Of a stretch of DNA of 56,759 bases, positions 34,901 to 46,500 are shown one piece after another (within the stretch, counting starts at the first letter, position 1; the number at the start of each line of letters is the position of its first letter). The translations under genes and the position numbers were made by a program. Under the pieces are notes generated by a model that saw only the letters and a program-made list of their open reading frames with translations, was not told where the DNA came from and ran no database searches. Source of the DNA: Chloromonas sp. AAM2 (lineage: Eukaryota; Chlorophyta; Chlorophyceae; Chlamydomonadales; Chlamydomonadaceae); the NCBI GenBank assembly GCA_004335635.1, contig QAXH01005875.1, positions 1,689 to 58,447 of the forward strand, in the 5' to 3' direction.

Positions 34901-37767
34901 CAATCGACCCCTCAGACTCACCGCAAAGTGCATGTCCATGAGGTTGTTTTCCTCGTCGCAGTCCGTCATGATGTTGACCAGGTTGGTGATGCAGAACACC
35001 TCCACCTCGTCACGCTTCCAGCTGCCAACGGTGCCAACCTGTGAGGAAGGGGGGGGTGCAACTAGTAGCCAGATTAGTAACCAGTTAAGTTGTAACCTAA
35101 CACAAAACAAGCTACACCAGCTACTAAGCTGATTGCAAGTCTTGCTCACACCCAGGATGTGGCTGCAACAGCTACAAGCCACAGCTCAGATCGAACGCAT
35201 TGAGTAGCTATTGTAGTTATTGTAGCTATTGTAATGTAGCTGTAGCCGCAAATGTAGCTGCAGCGGCTACAGCAACTCTACAGGTATAGCTATGACTAGA
35301 GCCCCCTAGTGTCCCAGGAACGAGTGACGGCCAATCCACACAAAGTTGAAGTTGCAGCTGCAGCCACTACCACCGTGCCCACCTCGTTGAGCGTGCTTGG
35401 CCCGAGCACCACTGCGCCAAACCCATCAGGGCCCACGTGCAGCTTCTGTGCGGCCTGGCCTCCGGGTGCGATGATCCGCAACAGAGCGCCCTGCGAGGAA
35501 CACCAACAAAAACATACACGTTGAATGAGGCATGTAGTCGTGCATATCCACCCTTCTACTGTCACGTCCGGCCACACCTTGCTCACTCCTCTGTGCCTGG
35601 CAGGCTCAACTATATTTGGCAGGCTTTACTATATTTGGGCCAGGAGTCACACACCAGGCCAGTATGATATGCATATATTTAGTACAAAATACTGTGTATA
35701 GTCGCCAGTAGTCCCCACCAACTACCTTCTAGCGGCAGCATGACGTTTCAAGGCATGTAATGGCAAAATGCAGAGCGTCAACAACCTAGTGCCTGGCCAG
35801 GCAGCTGACTTCTCATCCTTGCCTGCGGTTCGTTGTCGGTGTGTCGGTAGTTGAGTCGCATGCCGTTGGACAGCCGCCGCTGCACAATGCCCGAGTGCGG
35901 GTCGGGGGGTGGGAAGGGGTTGCCACCGGACCCTTCGCCGTCCAGGGGCACGTACCGCGGCTGGAGGGAACCGACCTGCAGCACAAACACACCATGCATC
36001 AGCACGATCATGCAGAGCCCGCAATCCAGGGACGAATGTAAACCCATTAACTGGCTGTGTGTGTGGCGATTGACATTAAAATGAGAGCTAAAATGGAGCA
36101 ATCAAGACTGGGAAGCGCATAGCAAACAGAGAGGGTTTTCAATCTCCCTGTGGCAAGCTCTTGCGTACAGCCATCACCGTGACGAGAACGTCAGCCAGCC
36201 ATGTATGGTGTGCGGTATGGTCACATCTAGTCACCCTTGCCGCCGTCAAGTCGCATGCGCACAAGCATCAACCCCTGCTTGATAGCCTCAACAGTTGATG
36301 CACATGCGGAGGACCAGCCTGATGCTGCTGCCCATCCCACCACACCTGCGGCACTGTCACTGAGTGATTACACAGTCAACTATCCAACCACCCACACTAT
36401 CAGCCTGTGTGCCTCCTTAAGTCAGCGCCCCCCACGCACCTTAGCCGCCGCCGAGTCGGGAGGGAACAGGTGCTTGGGGCAGGCCACGTCCACGGGCGCC
36501 TCCACCTCGTAGCTCATGTCGGACAAGACCGCCTGCACGTCAACGGTGGCAAAGCCAAATGTCAAAGCACTGTTAGCTGTGACAATGATTACATCTGCTG
36601 CTTGTGGCGATAGAATAAGCACCATGACATGGTTTAACGTGGCTTAGCCCACAGCTAGAATTATGCGCCCGGAAATCACTCAGTGGATTGTGGTCATTAG
36701 CAAGGCCCATGGAAGCAGGCTCAGCTGCGCTGAATACATCACACATGCTGGCTGATCTACAGTAAGACTCGCATGTGAGTTTTGGTTATATGCACACCTG
36801 CACGTCCGCTGTGGGGATGTCAAAGCGAATGGCCCCCTCGGGCACCGACTCCTCCTCCAGCGCTAACAGGCGCGCCTCCTCCTCAATGGCCTTGAGGTCC
36901 ACCTGAACAGGCAATTATGTGATTATTTTAAGTGTTGGATTAGTGTTAACACCCTGCCAGTCATGTCAGTAGTCAGGTACAGGTGAGAGTGGGCACGAAT
37001 CGGCGTGCAGCATGGGAATGTGCACTGGCGATGATGCATGCATGCATGCATGTGTGCACATGTGGATGCAGACACACATACTCACGCGTGTTGTGTGGTG
37101 TTGCTACTCTTGGCGCTTGAATCGTGGATCAGCTGGCATTCAGTTCTTTCACACGTGTGTCTGTCAAATGAGCACATGCGTATGATGTTTTGGTGGATAG
37201 ATGGCGCGTTCTAAACTCACCGAGTCCACGTCAATGTGCCCTGCAGCGCCCAGGTTCGCCGATCTGCTGGCCGCAGCTGCACTGCTGATAGTAAGCGCAT
37301 CGCCAGTGGCAGACACGTAGGCGGGGATGCACGCAAGGATGGAGGTGGTGCGTGTGGGGCCCAGGAAGGTGTAATGAGAGGGGTGGGCGTCGGCATCGGC
37401 CAGGGCAGCGGCCTCGTGACCGTAGTCAGAGGCAAACGTGAGCATAGACCTGCAAGTTTTGAGTGGTGTGTGTGAAAGAGTTTGAATACTGTACCGTGCT
37501 TGGTTTCAGGAGCAGCAATAATAGCAATGATCACATAATTGCAAAGTGTGCATGAAGATCATCAGGATCCTTTTTGCCACGTGCACGATTATTGCCAGTT
37601 CCTCGCTGGTGCAATGTTCACTACCAAACTGCCCCTGCCACGTTGTGTGGCAGTGCAAACAAGGTAACCGGCCACGCCATCTGTCAGCCCACATGTTCCA
37701 GTGAGCTGGAGGTCCTCGCCTGTGGGTCCTAAGGCGCGCTGCCCTTGCTACAATAATGATATTAATG

Positions 37768-37801
<34 letters not shown>

Positions 37802-40800
37802 TGATAGTAATAATAGTAATAATAATAACAATAGTGAGAATAACAATAGTAACAATAGTAACAATAACAACAGCAACAACAACAATAAAGAACTGCCCAC
37901 CTTGCCAGTGCGTTGGCATCTTCTAGCGTGACCTGCTGCGACACCTGCACCATGGCCTCGTGCGCCTCCCGGTGCTCCATGACCGTGTGACCGCAGGCGA
38001 GGCTCTCCATCACGAAGTTGAGTGTGTCGAGGGAGGGGATCTTGTTGCCCTGCAGGTGAGAGGAGGCATGCGTCACGCATGAGGTTTTTGACTTGCGTCC
38101 ACCTGTGTGCTTGTGCGGCGTTAGCTGGCCGGAACAAGCCAGTGAAGACTCTTGTTTCAAAGTGCTGATTGTGTTGATTCCACGCGGCCTGCCCCTGACC
38201 CTCACCTGCCCTCACCAATCCCACTTCTTCCTGTACCTCTGTTCTGCCCCTGCGCCTGGCCTTTATTCACTAAGGCGGCTGTGCACTGTCCCTCCCTTGA
38301 CCATCAGGTCCGACCCTGCCCCTCACCTGCTCCGCTAGCTGTGCGCTGTCCCTGGTAATCGCCGCCGTGTACCGCTCCAGCTCCCCGGCCGTCAGCCCAT
38401 ACCGCTGCAGTCGCCTAACCTCCTCCACCGCCACCCGTGTGGCTCCAGCCCAGTGCGCGGGTTCACTGGTGATGGTGAGGGTGGATACCATGCAGCCCTC
38501 GCGCCCGCTGTCGCTGATGTCCAGGGAAATGCCCATGAAGGGCGGGTCAGCGGCAACGTACCTGGACACGTATGTAAGATTACGAGGTAAACCAGTGTGC
38601 ATGGGTTGCAAACACTGTAACATGCGGTGTAACATGCAAATGAATGGGTTGCATGCCGACAGTGCAGCATGCAGTGTAAGACAACACAACACATAATCAA
38701 CACGAGCGCATGGCATGTGAATCGGCGTCAATCATGTGAAACCCAACCCATGCCAACCTCACCTCTTGTTTATCCTGAACTGGAAGGTAGACAGCAGCAC
38801 GCGCACCAGGAACATGCGCTTCAGGTGTTCCATGCGAGACATGCCCACGATGGGCAGCTTGCAGAAGACAGACAGCATGTAGTGCTGCAAAACAAAAGGT
38901 GGTAAAGCATCATGTGATGCAAAACATAAGGGACATGAAGCACGAGGGAAACCCTGATGGAACAGACATGCCACGGCGGCTCAAAAAGGGCGTTTTGATT
39001 GCACTAAGGCTGAATCGCAAAATGCATAGTGACAGGTAACCTCAAGATGCCGAAGGTCTCCAGTGCACTCCCTCTCACGTCTGGTCCTTTGCACGTCTGG
39101 TTTTGCAGCGCGTGAACAACGCCCAGCATTTGCTGCTCGGTGGTCGTTTGAGCTCACCAGCCAAGTTTGCTACCTCCCATCCTTTGGTTGTACCCTATGT
39201 GTATGTTTCTATGCATTTGCAGCACTTGTACAGTACGTACCTGCAGCAGTGGATGCCTAAACACGTTGACTGGTGCCGGCTCAAACCCAGGCTCCAGGGG
39301 CCCGTACCCCAGTGTGTGCACCACAGGCGGCCGCACTGCATGGCGCTGCTTCAACAAAGTAATGCCGTTTCCATTGCCGTTTCCGTCGGTTTGCGCGATG
39401 TCCAGGTCCGCAGCCGCGGCCACTGCAGCGGCTGTGCTGGCAGCGGCGCTGCCTGGTGTGCGGCTGCCGGCTGGTAGAGCGACGTAGGCGGGCGGTTGGT
39501 GCCCGTCGGATGCTGCTTTTGACAGGGCTGCCAGGTGCTTGACTTGTTGGGCTGTGGTGCTTGCAGGCGGCAGATTACCAAACACCTGCAAGACAAGGCA
39601 CAACGTTCACGTTGCACTTCAATTCACCTGGCGTCTGATTCCTTACACTCCGTACCGGTTCCTTCTGGCCTTCTCTAACACCTATCCTGCAGCTGAATCC
39701 ACTCCACATTCACTCGTCACCCTGGCCCTGGCAATGATGATGATGATACTAGCCTGGAACTGCCAGTATGCCCTCAGTTCAGGTGAAATGTTAGCAAGAA
39801 GCTCACAAGTCATCATCGCCCACCTGTCCAATGAGTGTGCGTGTAGCCTCGATGTCTCTGTCCAGGTCCCCCACCACGTACAGCGTGGCGTTGGCTGGAA
39901 AGTACCACTTGGACCAGAAGTCGCGCAGCTGAGACTGGGGCCACTTCTGGACCTGGTCCATCTTGCCAATAGGAAACCTGTAACAATGGCTTGTTTCAGG
40001 TCTGTAACTTGTGTGGCATAAGAGAAAACCAGGCAATAGGCGTGTACAGATTGATAGCAGGGGAAAGAGAGGGTTTGACATGGCAGGCAAGATCACAACA
40101 ACAGACACTGTGGCAGGTTCACAACAACAGACACTGTGTGGGTTCACAACAACAGACACTGTGGCAGGTTCACAACAACAGACACTGTGGCAGGTTCACA
40201 ACAACAGACACTGTGTGGGTTCACAACAACAGACACTGTGTGGGTTCACAACAGCGGACACTGTGGCAGGTTCACAACAACAGACACTGTGTGGGTTCAC
40301 AACAACAGACCAGCTGCTTGTTGAACCATCACCACAGCTCAGGTGCGAGCTGTGGTGGAGGTACCAAGTGCACACGGCTAACAACACGTCTGGTTTGGCC
40401 TGCAGCAAGCTGTTTACAGATGATGACATGGGAAAGAGTGGGCTGACATGACGCGCACATTCACAACAGCAGACAATGTGGCAGGTAGACGCCAACACTG
40501 TGGTCTTCAGCTCAAGCCAGGTTGACAACTACCACCCCAGCTCGCTGTTAGCCATGTGCAATTGCTATAGCTCCCACCTATATCCCAAGTTGTTCTCATG
40601 GTGCAGGTACTGCAGCAGCTGGCAGTCCACTCGGTACTCGATGGTGTTCATCATCTGCAACGTCACAAAGGCCATGCTTGATCAGTGACGACAGGCCACA
40701 CTTCAGCAGGAATGTCAGGACAAAACTCCAATGATCTGCACTGAACTCCCAGACTCAAACACCTCCTGGGCATGCGACCGATCATGCGCCAACACAGCCC

Positions 40801-43170
40801 TGCCATGCACCAGCTGCCCACTTGAATTGCTCCTGTTTGGCGCCCCAAGTAAGGCTGGAGCCCAAGTCCTTACGTCCACTCGGCTATAACCGGTTTGTTC
40901 CTGGTCTGTTGCAGGCAGCTGCTCGGTTTGAAAGCTTGCGCTTTCAGTACCGGCAGATGGCAATGCCTAGTGCTGATGTTGCTGATCAGCCGTTTGCTCA
41001 TGATCACCAAAGGGAGACAAATGTGTCTTGTGCTGGGCTACGTCTGTTGCTGTAGTGAGATACCGCTGCAATTGGCCAGACCAGCAGAAGAACGAGCATT
41101 CCTGCACATCTATGGCCAACGCCAGTATGGCATGCTGCACACAACACTGCCCAGTCATCCTGCTTGGGTGAGTCGCCTGCTGCAGAACAGGTGTCTACAC
41201 CAGGGTGCTTTTGAACAGTTTTCCATGCCGGGGCGCTGTTCCCATCGTGGAGCTGCTTCGGCATAACCCTCTCCCTTTCTGAGCTGGCCAAGCGTGGTCA
41301 TGCTGAGCGCCGCCTCACCAGGCTGCATCCTGCTGCCAGTCCCAGCGCTGCCACTGCCACTGCTGCAGCCACTGATTACAGGCTGATTGATACAGCCAAT
41401 GCCATCAGCAGCCCAACTGCTTCCACTGTGCTGCAGCCGACCCCATGCCGATGACAGTGCTGAAGGAAGCTGCTGCTGGTGGCAGTGCCGCCATGCACGC
41501 GCCTCCGCCATGCACGTGCCGCACAAGATGCCAAACGCACAAGCTGTAGCACAAAACGCCTTCCTTGCTGCCACCAGATCAAACCAGCTGTGCTGCCTTT
41601 GCCGTGCTCGTAGCCTGTTACTCTGTGCATCTGCTTTGTTGTTTCCTTGGTCTGTGGCCCCTCTGCGTGATCCAGGCCTGACGCCGTGTGCACCTGCCTC
41701 CTCCCTGGTCTGTGGCCCCATTCCCCTGTAAGCCTGACCAATCTCACCTGTGCCTCTGCCATGACTGCCTTACGCTCCTTCTCAATGCGCAGTGGCAGGA
41801 ACTGAGGGTTGAACGCAATCTCCTGCAGAGCCTCAAGCACCTGCAGAACACATCAATGGCAGTGAAGATACAGACAGGTGAAGCTTTTGTGGAACCATTT
41901 AAGCCTGACTTGCACTGCAAATAGCCTGCCCTTGGCTGCTGACAATAATAACTTCTTGGCTGAGGCATCGCTGGATTTCAGAGCATGGTCTTATCTCCCG
42001 CCTCCGTATAGCTGTGGTGGGTAGATGGCATGTGCTGCCGTCCATACCATGCACGGCTGGTTGACATGAGGAGAAGCCAGCTCAGCAGCATGCACACCTG
42101 AGGGAGCATGGGTGCCTTGGTGTTGGAGTTGGTGATGGGAGAGTGGACATGGAACACAGTGTGGTGAAAATCTGTGTATGCATTCGCACGCGCGCCGCTA
42201 CCCAGCAGGTTCTCGCGCCGCTGCGAACCCAGGAACGTGACATGCTCCACCAAATGCGCAATGCCTTGCTCGTTGGGAAGCTCATCCACGCTGCCTGCAT
42301 GGACTTCCAAGTGCGCCTCGAAACGCTTCGGTGGCAACTTGTTAGGGTAAATCACGTAACGCAGGCCATTTTCCAGCTGTCCGGTCACCAAGCGCACATC
42401 CCGCTTGATTTCCGCGTCCAGCATGGAACGTACATCAGTGCTGCCTTCGACGCCGGCCTGAAAGTGCCACAGACGACCCAAGAGGAGGTTAGGTGAAGAG
42501 ATCGATTGCCTGAAAGGTACAAGAGTGGCTTCCTGCTGCACAGACACTTGCCAATGAGACGGGAATGTGCATGCAAAACAATGGAAATGTACTGGGATAA
42601 TCTGCATCTGTATATGTGTCACCAATCCGGCCACAGAAACACACCCATGCCCTGCAAAAGTGCCCCTCACCAGCACTGCGCTGATGATAATGCGACCTCC
42701 ACGCCTTGTGACTGCCCCATGAATGTAAGGCCCTTGCATGGCTGATTTCCTGGGTGCAGGCTGCACGGGTGTGCCCCATATACGAGCTGTGCGTGCTGAA
42801 GCTTGGGGCAGCAAGGCCCTGCATACAACGACAATGGCACCATGCAACTCCCCGCCATGGATTGTCAAAAGCAGTGGCAGAGCTAGAGTGTTCTCTGATT
42901 CCTGAAACATGTACGACCGGCTGCCTGTCTGTCTGCCAAGTGACATGGCATCACGATGCGCCACCTCATTACCACACACTGTGAGCTCTTCCCACCAACC
43001 TACCCGCGAGAGCGACCCCTTAGCATTGAGATGGGGGTGCATGATTGCGCTCCAGTGCCACGTTGTGCTGTGACTCGGTGATTGTTGAAGGTGGCTGTGC
43101 CTGGCCTGGGCGCTATGGCGGTGCGGCCCCCCAACTGCAAGCCTGGCTGATGCCCGACGAGCGGAGCCAT
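28956..43170 (-). CDS. SPP: chloroplast stromal processing peptidase (M16)
   Basis: Metalloendopeptidase that removes transit peptides from imported chloroplast proteins in the stroma. Exons (minus): 43170-43004, 42818-42671, 42457-42098, 41840-41748, 40654-40578, 39977-39824, 39585-39241, 38884-38763, 38561-38327, 38049-37901, 37449-37221, 36902-36798, 36532-36440, 35975-35823, 35490-35383, 35038-34922, 34589-34425, 34013-33902, 33232-33054, 32499-32407, 31925-31773, 31405-31332, 31050-30802, 30464-30373, 29580-29471, 29090-28956. Every junction keeps phase: about 1338 residues, close to plant SPP. The zinc motif HLVEH is at 173-177, with the distal glutamate at about 254. Plant-SPP signatures include GARANAYTDFHHTVFHVHS, QMMNTIEYRVDCQLLQYLH, SDSGREGCMVSTLTITSEP and VRDSLGLTYDVSFE. 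The first ~100 residues lack family similarity and look like a basic transit peptide. Intron 14 starts with GC. It is divergent from MPP alpha, 341 bp away. Confidence 0.95.
29762..30293. mobile_element. hAT-type MITE with 8-bp target site duplication
   Basis: A 516-bp element (29770-30285) in the SPP intron between exons 30373 and 29580. The ends are inverted repeats CAGGGTCGTCGAAAGCGG / CAGGGTCATCGGAAGCGG (16 of 18 match). It is flanked by a perfect direct repeat GCCTATAC (29762-29769 and 30286-30293). CAGGG termini plus an 8-bp duplication are hallmarks of the hAT superfamily. Many subterminal AAAGCGG/CCGCTTT motifs also fit. It has no transposase, so it is non-autonomous. Confidence 0.9.
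33381..33730. repeat. minisatellite, ~93-bp unit, about 3.7 copies
   Basis: Units start CCTCTGGCACTA and contain GATGAAGATA-AAAACCGCTG and TTGAATTGGTACCCATGTGG. Starts fall at 33381, 33469, 33562 and 33656, with a few substitutions. It lies in the SPP intron 33233-33901. Confidence 0.9.
34669..34725 (-). repeat. dispersed repeat C, copy 4
   Basis: CATCATCATCATTACATAGC, then TTCTCATGGTTCAACCCACG and GTACCGCAGGACCAACC. This is the same layout as 3912-3981. SPP intron. Confidence 0.65.
37751..37890. repeat. (AAT)n / (AAC)n low-complexity tract
   Basis: Mixed AAT, AAC and AGT trinucleotides over about 140 bases, ending 10 bases from SPP exon 37901-38049 on its donor side. Confidence 0.9.
40094..40314. 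repeat. minisatellite of two alternating 25/26-bp unit types
   Basis: Eight complete units of CACAACAACAGACACTGTG followed by either TGGGTT or GCAGGTT, plus a partial ninth. A diverged unit lies at about 40461. SPP intron 39978-40577. Confidence 0.9.
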
Positions 43171-43511
43171 GCTGCTAGTTTCTAGATATCTACTCCGAGC
43201 TGCTCCTTTTTGATGAATCGCTTCCGAGGTTGTTGTCTGCGGGAAACGAGCTGCCTCGGCAGTGTGTCGAGTCTGATGTGGCAAGCCGCAATACCTGAAT
43301 TGATTAGAGTTGCAGTTGTCCAACGCCAAGAAGCAGAGACGCGAGGAGTCAGAAATCTCGAGTTGCCACGTGCGAGGAGTTTCTCTCAGGTTACGGAGTG
43401 CTGCCAAGTCAGTCGGAGCAGGCTTGCCAAGCGCAGTCTTGTTGAGTTAACGCCTCATCAATCTTGATCAGTCCTTGGGTGAGGAGGGTTTTTCTCCTGC
43501 CCATCACTGCC
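43171..43511. promoter_or_regulatory. bidirectional promoter region, SPP and MPP alpha
   Basis: These 341 bases lie between the start codons of two divergent organelle presequence peptidase genes. The segment also has to hold both 5' untranslated regions. I see no clear TATA box; the sequence is moderately GC-rich. Shared control is inferred from geometry. Confidence 0.55.
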
Positions 43512-46500
43512 ATGCAGCGCAAGGCCGCATCGTTGCTGGGAGCCGTGCGCAGGTTGCATGCCAGCGCTGCAGCACAATATGCAGAGACAACCAGCATCAG
43601 TGAGCAGCCCGGCTTGGGGGCAAGCACCAGGACAACCGGGCTTGCACCTGCAAGCAACCGCGCTGCCGGCAGCCCGCCCTTCCTTTCCTGGCTCCCAGAA
43701 GCACGCAGAAAGCTTATACAGACCCCTCTCACGCAGTCTCTACCTGGCCTGACGATTCATCCCCCTTACCGCGCGCCAGACAACCCTCCACCCACAGAGA
43801 TCACCGTCCTGCCTAATGGAGCCCACATCATTTCAGAGGCATCTCCTGTGAGTGTCAGGCATGTTGCATGGCAACACTTCATCAAGCTATTGGCAAGTCA
43901 ACAGGCAAGAACAATGTGCACTGGCTGGACCGTTGCAGGCCAGCTACACCCACACAGTGTGCTGCTAGCCATCCACCAGCATTCAGACATAACCAGCGGC
44001 CAGAATGCTGATGGCAGCAACTAGCGTTCAGCCACGTGCAATGCCACCCCAGTGGGCAAGGGTGGTGCCGTGGCAGCCACTTCTGTGCGTATTCGGTCAG
44101 CAACGAAGGCCACTAGGCACGACAGGAACACACCATATGGCTTGCATGAGTTGAGAGCACAATCCTTTCATCACTCAATGACATGCATCCCCATGCCATG
44201 GAACATGCTTTGAACCTGCAGGGCCCTACTGCCAGCATTGGCGTGTACGTCAACTCCGGCTCTATATACGAGGCGCCCAACCAGAGTGGTACCAGTGCTT
44301 TGTTGGAATGTCTAGCCTTTAAGGGCACACGCAATCGCAACACACTAGCCATCATGAAAGAGGTGCGTGTAACATGGCGCACTGGCCAACTTGTATTCAG
44401 GGTAACCTGGGCATGACCCGATGGGAAGTGAACAGGCCATGGTTGGATTGCTGCTAGGCCAGAGTTTGCGCCAGTCATACACAAATTTGCATGTGCAAAG
44501 ACAGGCCCAACGGTCTCCATACACATGGCCCACAGGTCCATGCAACCGCATCAGAACACATGACCGCCATCCGTGCAACACATGCATGGCGGTGGTGGTT
44601 GCCGTACACCTGCTGCTGTACATGCCTTATGCCACGCCCCTCGCACCTGGTCGCGTGTCCCATCCATCTGCTGCATGTCAGGTGGAGCGTGTGGGCAGTA
44701 CATTTGCGGCCATGGCGTCCCGTGAGCAGATGTCCTACACCATGGACTGTTTGAAGACCAGCCTGCCTGTCAGCCTGGAGATACTGTGCGATGCAGTGCT
44801 CAATCCAGCATTCGTACCGCAGGAACTGGAAGAACAGAAGGTGCGCTGGGCGGACTACCACAAAGAGTGTTTCATTGAGTTCTAGGATCACAAAGGCACG
44901 TCGGTCACACTGGCGCAGAGTTTCGCAATGGGCATTGTTCATGCCAGTGGTGCGACCACCGCACAATGTATGAGTCATCATGGGTATGACTCACAGCAGT
45001 CATCCAGTGCATGGCATGCATCCACACAATGGCAGGTGTCTTGTTCATATAAAACATATATAAACAAACGCTCATGCTTGTATTTGTTCAAGGGCTCAAG
45101 GTCTGTTCACCAGAGGGGACGATAGGTGATGATGGTTGGACGCTGGATTTACTAGGTTAGAGAAGCGTTAGAGTAGATAGATGGTGATAATTCACCCCTG
45201 TGTCTTCTCAAAAGGGAGGTGTAGATGGGGCAGGGGTATGGATGAGCTGTGCTTTGGCGCCTGTATGCCATTGCAGGCCCGGCTGCGTGCGTTGCTAGGT
45301 GCGCGGGAGGTGGCCATGACACTGCTCAACGAACAGCTAGTACGGGGAGCATACACTGTGAGTGAGTCATCGTGTGGTATGTGTGTCGGTGTCCGAGCGA
45401 GTTGTCATGCCACAGGATGCAAGCAGGCCCTGGGAGTGTCTGGTTGCAATATGAGTGCACCTGAGCATACACCAGGGGACCTTTCCAGCAGGTGTTCGCT
45501 TCACGGCTCTTTTGCGGCTTCTTGTGGACCTTCCTAGGCGGTTTGCCAGGCACAAGCTGTCTGCCAAGATTTTTGTACTTTCAGTACTATCTGCTGGTTC
45601 ATCAACTTTCATGTGCGTCATGTGTTGCACTCCCAGTCTGATGCACTCACACTATTTGCTTGCTACTTACTTCCGTGCACCATGGCCAATGTAATCGTGA
45701 TTGTGATGCTACATGTGATGTGTTCCACTCCCTTTTCCTTTCACAGGGCGCACTGTCGCGCCCTTTGATCCCCGACGCGAACCTACTGGGCACCCTCTCC
45801 CCGGAAGGCCTGCGTTCCTTCTGCGCCACACACTACGCGGGGCCCCGGCTGGTGCTGGCGGCATCCGGGGTGGACCACGCACAATTAGTGGAACTGGCCA
45901 CGCCCATGCTCAGCACAGTGAGGAACAGAAGGGGCTTTCTTTTGCGGCCACTGGGCTTAAGTCACGCGGCGTTGTTGCAATTCATTCCAGCAGTCCATGT
46001 TGCCCTTACCTACAGGCCCCTGCTGGCAACATTCCCCAGGGGCCCCCTTCCTTCCACCAGATTCCATTGCATTTAGACCCAAATTCTATTGCTTCTCCTT
46101 GTGGCGTTCATCCGAGCCTTGAGTGTCTCTCTTTCCCTTCAGGCCCCCAGTGGCGGCGTGCCCGAGGAGCCGCCCTCCACCTACCAGGGCGCCTGCGTGT
46201 CTTTACCCGGCGACGGCCCCTTGGCGCAGCTGATAGTGGGTTGGGAGTACCGGGGCGGGTGGCGGGACGTGCAGGGGGCCGTGGCCATGACAGTGCTAAC
46301 GTATCTCATGGGCGGAGGCGACTCATTCTCGTCAGGTGAGGCTGACTATTAGTTGAGTACTACTTCAGATTATTAAGGTAAGGGGGCGGTAGTGCTCACG
46401 TACCTGATGTGGGAGGGCGACTCCTGGGCTTTAACCCACTTGATCAACTCCCCACTTGCTCTCCATAATCTGGTACCGTAATCACTCGGGATTAATTTGG

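Noticed and set aside
40094..40314. CRISPR-like regular repeats
   Set aside because: Units are directly abutting without unique spacers, inside an intron of a eukaryotic gene: a minisatellite.
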